A DNA stretch of 64,000 nucleotides from Roseateles subflavus (GCF_030285365.1 NZ_JASVDS010000008.1:62001-126000); one strand, 5' to 3'. Shown: positions 50,651 through 60,489, counted from the first letter of the stretch. Program-made: numbers and translations. Notes: a model not told the origin generated them from the sequence alone.

Positions 50651-52120
50651 ATGGCCTCACATCGCGACAAAGACAAACCTGAAGGCGTGCTCGAGCAGAT
50701 CGGGCTCGTGCTGTTCGCCATCAGCTTCATCATCGGACTTGTCTGGTTGGCGGCGTCTGACAAGATCGTCGTCTTCTGGGCTCCGATCCTCCAGGTCATC
50801 GGAGCAGCATGGAGCTGGGTGCCTGTCGATCTGTTCATCCGAAATGGTGCCAACGTGGCGATCACCACCCATCGGATGCTCGCAGCGCCCGCGAACGTGT
50901 CCCTGTTCAGCTGGCTTGCCTTTGTCAACCTGGCGATGGCGCCGCTGACCATCCTGCTCAGCCTCCTGTACCTGGTCTGGCTCATCAGGTCCTTGCTGCT
51001 GCCCACGAGCAACGTCTTCCGTCGGTTCACAGACGCGGACCTGCTGCTGCGCATGATGTCCTACCGCTTCACGGGCGTCGCACCCATCCTGCACCTGCGC
51101 AAGGCCCTGGCCAAGAACACCGACCCTCTGTGGCGTCGCCAGACCTTTCCTGAGGAGTTCCTGCTCGAAGGGAACAAGAAGCTCGGTGGGCAGAAGCTGG
51201 TCAATGAGCACACCGGACAGTTCTACGACGCCAACGTCGAGAACTACTTGAAGGGCATCGTGCAAGGAGCCAAGGGCAACGGCAACCGACTGGTGTCGAC
51301 CAGCCTCGGCCGACAGATCGTTGACATGGCGTCGGATACCAGGCACTTCAGCAAGGAAGGTGCGGGCGTCTTTGCTGACCGGATGAGCGACATCAGCAAG
51401 ATCCTCTTCGGCATGCTGGTGGCTCAGGCCTTCGGAGGCGAGCGTGGCAAGCAGGACTACTGCCGCGCCCGTGACCAGCTGAATAACTCATGCCGCGGCG
51501 CGCGCAGTGGCATGGCCAACATCACTGTCGCGCAGTGGATCTACACGACCTACCGGCAGCATGAGATGGCGCATCGCCTCTTCAACATGCACCACTGGGA
51601 GTACACCTACCTCTTCAGCCTCCTGATGCAAGCGAAGAAGCAAGGCAAGTGCGGGCACTGGGAATTCCTCTGGCTTCGGCCGATGAATCGCACGCTCTGG
51701 TACGTGCTGAACACCGTGGGTCGGATGACGCCCCATACAGAAGCCGCCGCCGCGTTCAATCAGCATGCTTTCGAGGTGCGCTGCGCGGAGCTGGGCAAGG
51801 TGCCGTGCCAGATCGAGGTCACCGAAAGCCCGGACGGGAAGAAGCAAGACAAGCTGGTTCCGAGCATCTTCGTTCTGGGCGCCGTCGAGGGCTTGAAGGC
51901 CGCCTGGCTGCACTGGTTCAACGGCACCGATGACAACGACGAGTGGTGGCGCAGCAAGGACGCCTGGAATGACTTGCAGGGCATTGAGGACCTGAACCAA
52001 AAGCTGAAGCTCCCCACCAATGCTCAGGCTGACGCGGATGCTGCGGCCGCCATGGCACGCATGACGCAATCCGATCTCAGTGGAGGCGGCGAGGGCATGG
52101 ATGTCCTGTCCCGACTCTGA
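50651..52120 (+). CDS. dotM: DotM/TrbA-type coupling complex protein
   Basis: 489 aa. Hydrophobic helices at ~15-35, ~43-60 and ~85-112. C-terminal domain with YRQHEMAHRLFNMHHWEYTYLFSLLMQAKKQGKCGHWEFLWLRPMNRTLWYVLNTVGRMTPHTEAAA, the signature of DotM/IcmP and TrbA. With DotL it forms the type IV coupling complex. Followed by TrbB-like and DotL genes in the IncI trbA-trbB-trbC order (with an extra gene before trbC). Confidence 0.88.
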   Translation: MASHRDKDKPEGVLEQIGLVLFAISFIIGLVWLAASDKIVVFWAPILQVIGAAWSWVPVDLFIRNGANVAITTHRMLAAPANVSLFSWLAFVNLAMAPLTILLSLLYLVWLIRSLLLPTSNVFRRFTDADLLLRMMSYRFTGVAPILHLRKALAKNTDPLWRRQTFPEEFLLEGNKKLGGQKLVNEHTGQFYDANVENYLKGIVQGAKGNGNRLVSTSLGRQIVDMASDTRHFSKEGAGVFADRMSDISKILFGMLVAQAFGGERGKQDYCRARDQLNNSCRGARSGMANITVAQWIYTTYRQHEMAHRLFNMHHWEYTYLFSLLMQAKKQGKCGHWEFLWLRPMNRTLWYVLNTVGRMTPHTEAAAAFNQHAFEVRCAELGKVPCQIEVTESPDGKKQDKLVPSIFVLGAVEGLKAAWLHWFNGTDDNDEWWRSKDAWNDLQGIEDLNQKLKLPTNAQADADAAAAMARMTQSDLSGGGEGMDVLSRL

Positions 52121-52146
52121 ACTTATCCATCAATCGAGAGGAACAG

Positions 52147-53145
52147 ATGAACATCATCAAGCGGATCCGTGACGTCATCCAGCGGATTCTTGGGAATCGG
52201 GACCCGTCCGACACACTTCAGGTCACCGCGGTCGGCTCGTTGCGGGTCTCTGGTGACAAGGCCATCCTGCACTTGTCGAGTGGCATGGCGTTCGAGGCTT
52301 CGCTGCAGCTCGACGACGCAGTGTCCAAGTTCGTCGTCCGAGTGGCCCATCTGGGCGGGGGCGGATCGGACATGACCCTGCCCGTGCTGGACCATCGCTT
52401 TGACCTGAGCGATGTCGTGAAGGCCCGGGAGTTCTACCTGGAGACGATCCAGTCCTGGCGCCAGGTGATCTCGGCCGCTGGAACGGCCAAGGTCGGAATG
52501 CGCTCGTTCCTCTGGCCGTTCGCCTGCGGCGCCGCGGTCGTGGTGGCCCTGGCCTTCTTCTTCTCGCCGGGAGCCAGCAGCAACCAGGGCGCCGCAGCGG
52601 CGGCCGCAAGCATGTCGCTGGCCGACACGGGCGCCGCGCTTGCGCGGCAGCAGGCCCAGACTTCCGCCGCGGCGCCTGGTGCAGGGGCGAAGCAGCAGCA
52701 GGCCGTCCTGTCGGACGAGGAGGCCAAGAAGGTGGCAAGTGCAGGCCGCGTCCTGGTTCGTGAGGGCAAGAAGATGCTGGTAGCGTTCAGCGACCCGAAT
52801 TGCCCTTCTTGCCGCGACCTGGACATGCAGGCGTCGCGGTTCGACGGCAACACGGGCTTGACGGTCATCCCGGTGGCCTACAAGGAGGGGTCGCGCGACC
52901 TGGCTGCTTCGATCCTCTGCTCGACCAATCCCGGCAAGGCCTGGGCCGACTACATGCAGGCCGGCAAGCGGCCTGGCAACGGCCCTTGCGACAAGGGCCT
53001 GGCCCTGGTGGATGCCAACAAGGTGCTCTTCGAGCAGATCGGTGGCACGGCGACGCCTACGCTGGTGGCGCCGAACGGCACCCTCGCGGCGGGCGCGGCC
53101 GACACCCCTGTCCTCGTGGCCTGGGTGGCTGGCCACAGCCGATAG
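52147..53145 (+). CDS. trbB: TrbB-like DsbC-type thioredoxin-fold protein
   Basis: 332 aa. N-terminal cytoplasmic part, one transmembrane helix at ~120-138 (LWPFACGAAVVVALAFFF), Ala/Gln-rich linker, then a thioredoxin fold: VAFSDPNCPSCRDLD (CPSC active site) and GGTATPTLVAPNG (cis-Pro). Periplasmic disulphide isomerase that would help fold Cys-rich secretion proteins, such as the repeat protein and pilins. Fits TrbB position between TrbA and TrbC. Confidence 0.82.
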   Translation: MNIIKRIRDVIQRILGNRDPSDTLQVTAVGSLRVSGDKAILHLSSGMAFEASLQLDDAVSKFVVRVAHLGGGGSDMTLPVLDHRFDLSDVVKAREFYLETIQSWRQVISAAGTAKVGMRSFLWPFACGAAVVVALAFFFSPGASSNQGAAAAAASMSLADTGAALARQQAQTSAAAPGAGAKQQQAVLSDEEAKKVASAGRVLVREGKKMLVAFSDPNCPSCRDLDMQASRFDGNTGLTVIPVAYKEGSRDLAASILCSTNPGKAWADYMQAGKRPGNGPCDKGLALVDANKVLFEQIGGTATPTLVAPNGTLAAGAADTPVLVAWVAGHSR

Positions 53146-53166
53146 TTCGAATCAAGAGGTCACCAC

Positions 53167-53835
53167 GTGGCAGCCAAAACTCACGACCAGCCTCTGGCCT
53201 CCGGGGCCTATGCAATGGCATGCCGAGAGACCCGCAAGGTCTGGCAATCTGGATCACTGCTGGCGAAGGTGCGGACGCAGCACCATGGGGAGGCGCTCAG
53301 GCTTCTTCAAGAGGGCACGCCGGCGGAACTCTCTGAGTTCGTCACGGGCGTTGCCGGGCCCCTTTTCCCGGGGAAAGCCGCGTTGGCGGACCACCCGATG
53401 ACGCGCAATGGCCAAAGGCTGGCCGGCGTTGCGCTGGAGGCGATCCTGCAGGCCGTACTGCTGCCTGTCCGACCGGCCCACGATACGAGCATGGCCTTGA
53501 TCGACGAAGCGATCAAGTCGTGGGTGGACACCGGCCGGATGCCGGCCGGTGCGACTGGCGAGACCAGTGACGCACATCGCATCGCGGACTTGCTGGAGGA
53601 GCAGGCGAGGGCGCATGCGGCTGCGATGCCAAAGAAGGGCAGAGCCAGTCAGCCTGGCGCGGACTTGCGGCTGGCGGTCGTCGCCACGCTGGCGCCGGCG
53701 CTGACCACGCTTGAGTTCATTGCTGGCGCGCCCGAAGGGGCCATCGGAGCCGGACTTCACGCCACCGATTTGGGGGCGGGCAAGGACGCACCCGACGGAT
53801 TGGGTGATTCGGCTTCCAGGCCCGGCGTTCACTGA
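53167..53835 (+). CDS. Unknown protein between trbB and dotL
   Basis: 222 aa from GTG 53167. Ala-rich, helical (RQERYA-like charged stretches absent); contains LLQEGTPAELSEFVTGVAGPLFPGK and GVALEAILQAVLLPVRPAHD. No membrane helix. Overlap in reading distance to dotL is 28 bases. Possibly a coupling-complex adaptor. Not recognised. Confidence 0.55.
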   Translation: MAAKTHDQPLASGAYAMACRETRKVWQSGSLLAKVRTQHHGEALRLLQEGTPAELSEFVTGVAGPLFPGKAALADHPMTRNGQRLAGVALEAILQAVLLPVRPAHDTSMALIDEAIKSWVDTGRMPAGATGETSDAHRIADLLEEQARAHAAAMPKKGRASQPGADLRLAVVATLAPALTTLEFIAGAPEGAIGAGLHATDLGAGKDAPDGLGDSASRPGVH

Positions 53836-53863
53836 CAAATCGGCTGTTGAGGAAGAACCGCTC

Positions 53864-56800
53864 ATGAGCCGTTTCATCGAGTCCAGGCATGCACTGAAGA
53901 TCGGCGATCGCGTCGTGGATGTGCGTCCCTGGGATGTGAAGTTCGCCGAGTTCATGGGGCAGAAATTCGCCCTGTTGTTGCTGGGCATCCCCGTGCTGCT
54001 CTTTGCTGCGGCGATCCCAATCCTGGCGCTCCCATTGCTGGGGGTGCTGACCTGGCTGATCGTGCTGCATCGCTCGTCGAAGCCGACATTGCCGCTTCGA
54101 TATCCGGTCATCAACAAGGAGCCGGACCCGAAGACAGGCAAGCAGGGGGACGGAATCCTGCTCCACGGCAATATCGACTCCGGATCACCCTACGAGAAGT
54201 TCAAGGAGATATGGAGCTCCGACGACGATCTGCGCAAGCACATGCTGATCATCGGCTCGACGGGTTCGGGAAAGAGCGAGATGCTGAAGGCGATCTTTTT
54301 CAACGCCCTGTGTTGGTCGTCGGGCTACTTCATCGCGGACGGCAAGGCTGACAACAAGCTGCCCACCGATTCGCACACGATGGTGCGCAGCGTGGGGCGA
54401 GACGACGACATGCTCAGCTTGAACTTCCTGCTGGGCGGGAAGACGCCGCAGCAGATCGCTAAGTCTCGTCGACGCCGCACGAACGGTATGAACCCGTTCT
54501 CCAGTGCCGATGCCGACACCATCATCCAGATGGGCGCCAACATGCTCCCGAAGGTCGAGGGCGAAGGCAAGAACTGGCAGGAGAAGGCGCTGAACTTGTG
54601 GCGCGGCGCGGTGGCCGCTCTGTGCCACAAGCGCGACACGCAGGGCTTCGAGGTCTCGGTGACGACCATCATCGACTACCTGGCGCTGCACCGTGTCGAG
54701 GAGCTCTATGTCGAGGGCTACCGCGAGGCCCAGAGCAACAACGGTGAGTGGTCGCTGGGTTTCACAGGCATCAAGTCCTACCTCGAAACCGGCATCCCTT
54801 ACAAGATTGACCGCCTGCTGGCCAAGCATGGCCTGGCTGACATGCCCGCGCCGGCGCGCCCGGGCACGAAAGCAACAACGGACCAGGATCCGGAAACGGC
54901 AAACCAGCATGCCTACCGGACCTCGCAGCTCATCCCCGTGATGAACCTGCTGGACAAGACCTACGGCCACATCTTCCGCGCAAAGTTCAGCGAGATCGAC
55001 ATGCTCGACGTTACGCTGAACAACCGCATTATGACGATGCTGATCCCGTCGCTCGAGAAGAGCGCCCAGGAGGCCGAGAACCTGGGAAAGCTGGCGATCG
55101 CGTGCCTTCGGGTCATGATGGGCCGAAACCTTGGCGCCGACATCGAAGGTTCGCGCCAGGAACTGATCGAGAGCAAGGTCACGAAGTCACCTTACCCGTA
55201 CATCGTCGCGCTCGACGAGCTGGCCTACTACTTCGCCGACGGCATCGCCGTGATCTTCGCCCAGGCGCGGAGCCTGGGCTTCTCGATGATCGCCGCGGCG
55301 CAGGATCTGGAGAAGCTCACCGAAGGCAACCGCGCTGCTGAGGCCGGCGCCATGATGGGCAACCAGGTGAACAAGGTGTTCATGCGCATTGACGATGCGA
55401 AGAAGACCTGGGAGTTCATCCAGAACGCGCTGCAGAAGGTGACGGTGGCGGTGCGCAGCGCCTACGAAGTGACGGGCAGTGGGTGGCGTCGCAAGGGCGG
55501 CGAGGTCGACGTGCGTGAAGTGGACGTCGTGTCGTTGCCCGAGTTCCAGGCGATGAAGGGTGGCGAGTGCGTGTTGAACTCAATGGGCCAGACCATGCGC
55601 ATGAAGTCGCTGTACATGGCCAAGGACCTCGAGAAGCACCAGAACGACGACTTCTTCGTCCTGCGCTTCCTGCAGGTTCCATCTCCGAAGCAGGATGAGA
55701 TGGACAACTTCAGCCTCGACCGGGACGTCTTCAAGAGTAAGTTCCGCAAAGGTGAGGTGCTCAAGCAAAGGATCTGCGGCGACATCAAGTTCGTGCGGCC
55801 GCAGCTACCGAGCGATTCGGTTCTTGCTGCGGTCCAGCAATGCTCGGCGAAGCTGTCGCCTCATGTCGGAGGCGCGCTGCGCGCCATCGCGCTCTACACG
55901 GCCGCGAAGGACGCCCTGCTGGCTGAAGATGACAGGAACAAGCAACAAAGCCAAGGTGAGGCGCCCGAGCGGCCCCAGCAGGCTGAAGCAGGCCAAGCGG
56001 TCGTGAGTGCGGAGGTGGCGGCGAGCTATCTCGGAGCGGACGATGCTGCGAGGCCGGCAGTCGTGGCCAATGCCCAAAGTGCCCAGAAGGCCGACATCAT
56101 GGCCTTGGCCGACGAGCAGGGGGCACTGCTCGCAGATCTCCTTCCCTTCGAGCGCAAGCCGGTGTCGGCCGTGGCCACGCCGGCGTCGGCCTGGGCGGCT
56201 GTGCCGGCGGTCGCCGCTGAGCCGGAGGCGCGGTCTCCTGATCCTGTGGATGCGTTCCTGGCCGGCTTGAAGGTCTTCAACATGCCTCCTCTGCCTCTGT
56301 CTATGGCCGCGGCAGGCAGCAGTGACCTGTCCGGGACTGCTGTGCTGGACGCTGTGGCGATGGCGGTGCTGGCCCCTTCCGGTGCGCCTGCAGACCTTGT
56401 CGAGACGCCGTCATCGGTCGCTGCATCTACGTCGCCGCGCCCGGCGGCCAAGTCCTGGGTGGCTCAGGCCTTCGACGTGGTCAACCAGGACATCACGACG
56501 CCGGCGGCCTCGCCTGCTCAGTCGGTCGACGCGGGCGTTGCACAGGAACCCCAAACGTCGGCGGAGTCGAGCACGGCGGCCGTGTCAACCGTTGTCGGAT
56601 TCACGGCTGAAACCATCGCCAGCGTTGAGCGCCTTCACACGGCACTTGGCAACGATGACCCCAAGGGGGCGACTCGCGAGATCGAAGCGCAGATCTCTCG
56701 CCAGATCACCCCGACCATTTCCGCAACCACCGAGCTCGACCATGCCATGTTGGCTGCGCTGCTCGATGACCTTGATACCGCTGCCAACCACGGAGGATGA
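53864..56800 (+). CDS. dotL: DotL/TrbC-type type IV coupling protein ATPase
   Basis: 978 aa from ATG 53864 (GAGGAAG upstream). Membrane helices at ~33-68, Walker A GSTGSGKS (131-138), ADGKADN, and Walker B region PYPYIVALDELAYYF. Similar to DotL/IcmO and TrbC over the first ~700 residues. The last ~280 residues are Ala/Pro/Val-rich, low complexity and longer than in known members, perhaps a platform for adaptors. It recruits the relaxosome. The stop overlaps the next ATG. Confidence 0.9.
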   Translation: MSRFIESRHALKIGDRVVDVRPWDVKFAEFMGQKFALLLLGIPVLLFAAAIPILALPLLGVLTWLIVLHRSSKPTLPLRYPVINKEPDPKTGKQGDGILLHGNIDSGSPYEKFKEIWSSDDDLRKHMLIIGSTGSGKSEMLKAIFFNALCWSSGYFIADGKADNKLPTDSHTMVRSVGRDDDMLSLNFLLGGKTPQQIAKSRRRRTNGMNPFSSADADTIIQMGANMLPKVEGEGKNWQEKALNLWRGAVAALCHKRDTQGFEVSVTTIIDYLALHRVEELYVEGYREAQSNNGEWSLGFTGIKSYLETGIPYKIDRLLAKHGLADMPAPARPGTKATTDQDPETANQHAYRTSQLIPVMNLLDKTYGHIFRAKFSEIDMLDVTLNNRIMTMLIPSLEKSAQEAENLGKLAIACLRVMMGRNLGADIEGSRQELIESKVTKSPYPYIVALDELAYYFADGIAVIFAQARSLGFSMIAAAQDLEKLTEGNRAAEAGAMMGNQVNKVFMRIDDAKKTWEFIQNALQKVTVAVRSAYEVTGSGWRRKGGEVDVREVDVVSLPEFQAMKGGECVLNSMGQTMRMKSLYMAKDLEKHQNDDFFVLRFLQVPSPKQDEMDNFSLDRDVFKSKFRKGEVLKQRICGDIKFVRPQLPSDSVLAAVQQCSAKLSPHVGGALRAIALYTAAKDALLAEDDRNKQQSQGEAPERPQQAEAGQAVVSAEVAASYLGADDAARPAVVANAQSAQKADIMALADEQGALLADLLPFERKPVSAVATPASAWAAVPAVAAEPEARSPDPVDAFLAGLKVFNMPPLPLSMAAAGSSDLSGTAVLDAVAMAVLAPSGAPADLVETPSSVAASTSPRPAAKSWVAQAFDVVNQDITTPAASPAQSVDAGVAQEPQTSAESSTAAVSTVVGFTAETIASVERLHTALGNDDPKGATREIEAQISRQITPTISATTELDHAMLAALLDDLDTAANHGG

Positions 56801-57909
56801 CCATGTCTGCAGCTGCTCCCGCCCTGTCTCCCATCGCCGCAGCAACGGCTGAGCTTGCGCCCGACCATGCGGCCGGGGATTCGCCCATCAAACCGCCCGA
56901 GCATGGCTTCGGCACCCGCCTTCGTTCCATCGGCAACATCGATGTCACTCCGGCGCTTTCGAAGACCTGGGGGGCCATCCAGAAGGTCGGCGGCGTCGGC
57001 GGCAAGGCGACCATGTTCACCGCTGAACAGGCCGCGGCGCTGGCCCGCAAGATCTACGAATGGATCTGCGCCTTTCTCCGTCGCATCGGATTCGCGTTGG
57101 GTCGCAACGTGGTCGCGACGAGCGAGCCGACCGATGCGCAGCTGCAGGGCAAGGAGCCCTTGCATGTGGCGGCTGAGGCCGCCACTGCGGACCAGGTAAG
57201 TGGGGCGCTCTCTGGACGCAAGGCAGTCCCGATCGAGCCAGCCATGGCCGACTCCGCTCTGATGCAGGCTGCGTCGAGTTTGGCTGAGCACGTCGATGCC
57301 ACGATGCCCCTAGATCCCGACGTGATCTTCAAGGAGCCGGCCGTCGAATACTTCGAGCGCATGGTCGATGATCTCTGCAAGATCCTGGCAGCCAACCAGC
57401 AGGAGGCCCAGATCAAGCGCGAAGAGCTGGACAAGATGATTTCCGACTTGGCCGAGCGTGAGGGCGCTTCCAAGGAATCGATCCAGGAAATGCTCGCGAG
57501 TCCGATGGTCCAGTCGATGCTGGACAAGGAAGGAAGCCTCAAGGCCATGCGCGAGAACGTGATCTTCCTGGACGCCCAGGCCGAGATGGCCACCGTCGCC
57601 ATGAAGTCGCTGGTCGACGCGGCTGAGACCTTCGGTATCGAGAAGCCGACGGCTGCCAAGGTTTTGCTCGGCGCCGTCGAGAAATATCAACTGGCTGTCG
57701 ACAAATTTCCGGACCTCGAACAGTTCAGGTCTGCCGAGGGTGTTGGCCATGGTGATACGGAAGCAGGTGTTGTATATTCTGCAAAACAAAAAGAAAGCCC
57801 ATCTGGCGAGGAAATGAAGGGTCTTTCGACGTCGCCATTTGCGCGCTTGGCCAGGATCCATCAGATGGATGTTGGCGATGACGCGGAGGCGCCCAAGATT
57901 CAGCAATAG
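56797..57909 (+). CDS. Unknown protein downstream of dotL
   Basis: 370 aa; ATG 56797 overlaps the dotL stop (56803 is an alternative). Ala-rich N-terminus, a possible amphipathic/hydrophobic segment at ~87-104 (KIYEWICAFLRRIGFALG), then helical, charged sequence (DLCKILAANQQEAQIKREELDKMISDLAEREGASKESIQEMLASPMVQSML). A TATATT followed by GCAAAAC near 57775 could start a promoter for the next gene. Not recognised; perhaps a coupling adaptor. Confidence 0.6.
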   Translation: MTMSAAAPALSPIAAATAELAPDHAAGDSPIKPPEHGFGTRLRSIGNIDVTPALSKTWGAIQKVGGVGGKATMFTAEQAAALARKIYEWICAFLRRIGFALGRNVVATSEPTDAQLQGKEPLHVAAEAATADQVSGALSGRKAVPIEPAMADSALMQAASSLAEHVDATMPLDPDVIFKEPAVEYFERMVDDLCKILAANQQEAQIKREELDKMISDLAEREGASKESIQEMLASPMVQSMLDKEGSLKAMRENVIFLDAQAEMATVAMKSLVDAAETFGIEKPTAAKVLLGAVEKYQLAVDKFPDLEQFRSAEGVGHGDTEAGVVYSAKQKESPSGEEMKGLSTSPFARLARIHQMDVGDDAEAPKIQQ

Positions 57910-57917
57910 GAGTTTCG

Positions 57918-58781
57918 ATGAATGCAACCGTGTCGAAGGGGCGCGGCAAAACTGCAGTGAAACCGCCTCGGGGTGCCCAGTACAGGGCTTCTGAGGCTTT
58001 CCAGGCGGTCATCAACGATCATTCGACGCCGGTAGACTGGATTGCACAGCCTGACCCCGAGCGCCGGCCGCTCACGGGGCACGACGTTGAGCAGTTCCGC
58101 GTTCGAAACCAGCTCTCCTTCAATACCGCCGCTGATGCGCTGGCGTTCGTCACGCCGTTTCATTTCAAGAAGCATGCGGGCACGAGCGGTCCATTGAAGA
58201 TCGAGTTCGAGCTGCTGCTCCGCATCTACGCCCGTCACCCGAGGCCGGCGCCGTGGGTGGTCGTCACGCCGAAGCAGATGTTCGAGCGCTTCTATGGTCA
58301 GCTTGCCGATGAGTTCGGCGATGTCTCCAAGAAGCCAGCGAAGGCCATGCTGTATTCACGGTTCGGAGCCTTGTTTGGTCGGTATGCGGACGCTGTGCGC
58401 CGCTGGGTGGAGTCGAACGGCAAGGCAGAGCGGGTGACCCTGCGGGCCATGGAAAAGCTGTCTGAGTTGGAGAACCCGCGGGCACTTGCCGAGGAACTGG
58501 CCCGCCAGATATACGGCCTGCGTGGCCTCGACTTCGATCACGAGTTCCCGCTGCCCGACCTCAAGAACCCGCCCATTCCAGGCAAGAGAGGGCCAACGAA
58601 GGGCCGCAAGGCCGCTGCGGACGACGCGGTGATCAAGAAGATCATCAAGCGCAAGGCCGGCGGGGTGGATGAAAAGGCGAGCGTCAACCCTGCCGCCAAG
58701 TCCCCATCTGTAAAGAAGACGACCAAGGCGCCTGCTGTCAAGAAGGTCGCCAAGTCGCCCAACCCTAAGACGAAGACCTGA
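57918..58781 (+). CDS. Unknown protein with a lysine-rich H1-like tail
   Basis: 287 aa. Residues ~1-215 are globular (LKIEFELLLRIYARHPRPAPWVVVTPKQMFERFYGQLADEFGDV...). The last ~70 residues are Lys/Ala/Pro-rich (SPSVKKTTKAPAVKKVAKS), like histone H1/AlgP-type nucleic-acid binding tails. Overlaps the next gene (ATGA). May bind DNA or the transfer complex. Confidence 0.6.
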   Translation: MNATVSKGRGKTAVKPPRGAQYRASEAFQAVINDHSTPVDWIAQPDPERRPLTGHDVEQFRVRNQLSFNTAADALAFVTPFHFKKHAGTSGPLKIEFELLLRIYARHPRPAPWVVVTPKQMFERFYGQLADEFGDVSKKPAKAMLYSRFGALFGRYADAVRRWVESNGKAERVTLRAMEKLSELENPRALAEELARQIYGLRGLDFDHEFPLPDLKNPPIPGKRGPTKGRKAAADDAVIKKIIKRKAGGVDEKASVNPAAKSPSVKKTTKAPAVKKVAKSPNPKTKT

Positions 58782-59437
58782 TGAAACCGATCAAGCCTTT
58801 GCATCCTGTTTACCACCGTCAGAAGGGGTGGGCGATGGTCTGCACCTTTGCCTTCCTCGACGGCAAGCTGCCTGACTCTCTCGTTTTCCGGAATTGGTTG
58901 ATTCCTTACGAGGGGAGCGAGGCCGAACCCTCGGGTGTGGACATGCCCTGGGGGATCTTCGGCTCGAATGCACTTCAATCGGGCATGTTCATCGCGAACA
59001 ACTTTGCTACCGCCAACAAGAAGGTGATGGTGCTGTTGCAGGCCTGGTACCAGACCAATGAGGCCACCGGGGGCGCGCTCATCTCCAGCATGGACGAGGC
59101 GCGTGCGAAGGGCATGCTCAATCTTGCGCGCATTGCTTCCAAGTTCCGCCAGGAGCTGCGTGAGAAGCTGATGACCATCATCCGTGAGTATCGGCCGGAG
59201 CCGCATCTCATCGGGCTTGAGCGCCTCGACTGGGAGCAGTTCCTGGCGGCCGAGCCGCGGGCGGTACGGGAGTTCTTGCGCCGCAGCGAGGACCTGTACA
59301 TGATCATGCATCCTGTCATCCAGCAGTTCGATCGAACCCGCAGCGACACGCTGATGATCGCGAGCTTCAAGCCCGATCCGACGCGCATCATGGCGGCGGA
59401 GGCGCGCTACATGGATCAGATCAAAGTCCTCATCTGA
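58781..59437 (+). CDS. Unknown protein ending the dotL unit
   Basis: 218 aa, ATG overlapping the previous stop. YHRQKGWAMVCTFAFLDGKLPDSLVFRNWLIPYEG then a helical region with LRRSEDLYMIMHPVIQQFDRTRSDTLMIAS. No signal or membrane helix. Followed by a strong terminator. Not recognised. Confidence 0.6.
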   Translation: MKPIKPLHPVYHRQKGWAMVCTFAFLDGKLPDSLVFRNWLIPYEGSEAEPSGVDMPWGIFGSNALQSGMFIANNFATANKKVMVLLQAWYQTNEATGGALISSMDEARAKGMLNLARIASKFRQELREKLMTIIREYRPEPHLIGLERLDWEQFLAAEPRAVREFLRRSEDLYMIMHPVIQQFDRTRSDTLMIASFKPDPTRIMAAEARYMDQIKVLI

Positions 59438-59457
59438 CCGCCGTGCGCAAGCCTATG

Positions 59458-59494
59458 ACTCGCCTGGTTGCGTCGAGCACCAGGCGAGTTTTCA
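59458..59494 (+). terminator. Rho-independent terminator ending the dotM-dotL unit
   Basis: Perfect stem ACTCGCCTGGT/ACCAGGCGAGT with a 10-base loop, followed by TTTTCATTT. Confidence 0.85.
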
Positions 59495-59518
59495 TTTGAG
59501 GCTTGGGCTGAGGATAAT

Positions 59519-59540
59519 CTGCGCATAGTGATCTTTGCGC
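59519..59540 (+). promoter_or_regulatory. CTGC-N14-GCGC dyad upstream of the 59548 gene
   Basis: CTGC (59519-59522) and GCGC (59537-59540) with CATAGT between. Ends 7 bases before the ATG. Confidence 0.45.
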
Positions 59541-59547
59541 GGCCTAA

Positions 59548-60474
59548 ATGACCAAGTCGTTCTCCCAGCACTTCCTCGATTTCGCCGGCGACCTGGTCGG
59601 CATCCCCACGATTGTTCGGGGCGCCATGCAGGCGCTCGGCGATCCTCTGCCAATGCCAGACGACAGCAAGGCGGGCATCGATTTGCGCGGCCGCATGCAG
59701 TGGGATCAGCTCCTCTGTCGTGACTACGGCGACAACTCAGTGGTTGGGGCGACCGAGGTGATCGAGGACTGGACCTGTGACATCAGTGATGTTTTCGGCC
59801 TGGCCGCTTCGAAGTCTGATCTGCGTCGCTTTACGAGCCTCGAGGAGATGGTCCGGGCGGACTTCCCGAGCTTGCTCAACGACGTCTCGCTGGAGGGCCT
59901 GCAGCGGCTGAAGGAGCACGACGGAGGCAAGAACTTCAATACGGATCCGATGCGCACCTTCATGGTGAACGCCTGGGATGGCCGGATCTACCTCTCCAAC
60001 GACGGCGGTTCGCGCCATTTCGCGGCCGCGCAGTACGTCGCCGGCCAGCTCGGCCAGCAGATCGAGATGACTGGCAAGCTTGAGGTGCGTCGGTTGAACA
60101 TCTTCAAGATCCAAGAGGTCAAGAAACGCTACCGTGCCTTTCGCATCTCTGAGAGTGGGTTCAGTGAGCTGGAGGACGCGGTCCGCGTTTTCGGCGGTGC
60201 TTCTGGCAGTGCCCGGGACATCAGCCAGGTGATTCGGTTCCCTGAATCGCCGGACGAGCGCTACTCAGTGATCTACACGATCGACATCAGCACGAGCCGT
60301 GGCCAAAAGATCGCAGCGGTGATGAACGAGGCCGGCCATATCGAGCTGCTGGGGCATCTCGAAAGCCTGTGCAGCAATCAGCACAAGTGGATAAGGCACC
60401 TAGAGCTGATCAACAACCGCAACACCTACGGTGTGGAGGACCCAGGCTTCCTCGCCAATCGGTACCACGGGTAG
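59548..60474 (+). CDS. Unknown protein
   Basis: 308 aa from ATG 59548. Contains LRGRMQWDQLLCRDYGDNSVVGATEVIEDWTCDISDVFG, FMVNAWDGRIYLSNDGGSRHFAAAQYVAGQLG and an alpha/beta C-terminal part. The DGGSRHFAAA segment recalls ParB-type GERR boxes but no HTH follows. Own promoter region with a dyad. Not recognised. Confidence 0.6.
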   Translation: MTKSFSQHFLDFAGDLVGIPTIVRGAMQALGDPLPMPDDSKAGIDLRGRMQWDQLLCRDYGDNSVVGATEVIEDWTCDISDVFGLAASKSDLRRFTSLEEMVRADFPSLLNDVSLEGLQRLKEHDGGKNFNTDPMRTFMVNAWDGRIYLSNDGGSRHFAAAQYVAGQLGQQIEMTGKLEVRRLNIFKIQEVKKRYRAFRISESGFSELEDAVRVFGGASGSARDISQVIRFPESPDERYSVIYTIDISTSRGQKIAAVMNEAGHIELLGHLESLCSNQHKWIRHLELINNRNTYGVEDPGFLANRYHG

Positions 60475-60489
60475 GGCAGCCGGCGCCTT

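Noticed and set aside
57770-57790. Dyad at the end of the 56797 gene
   Set aside because: TATATT followed by GCAA is present but the left arm is two bases too far away, and it lies inside a coding region.
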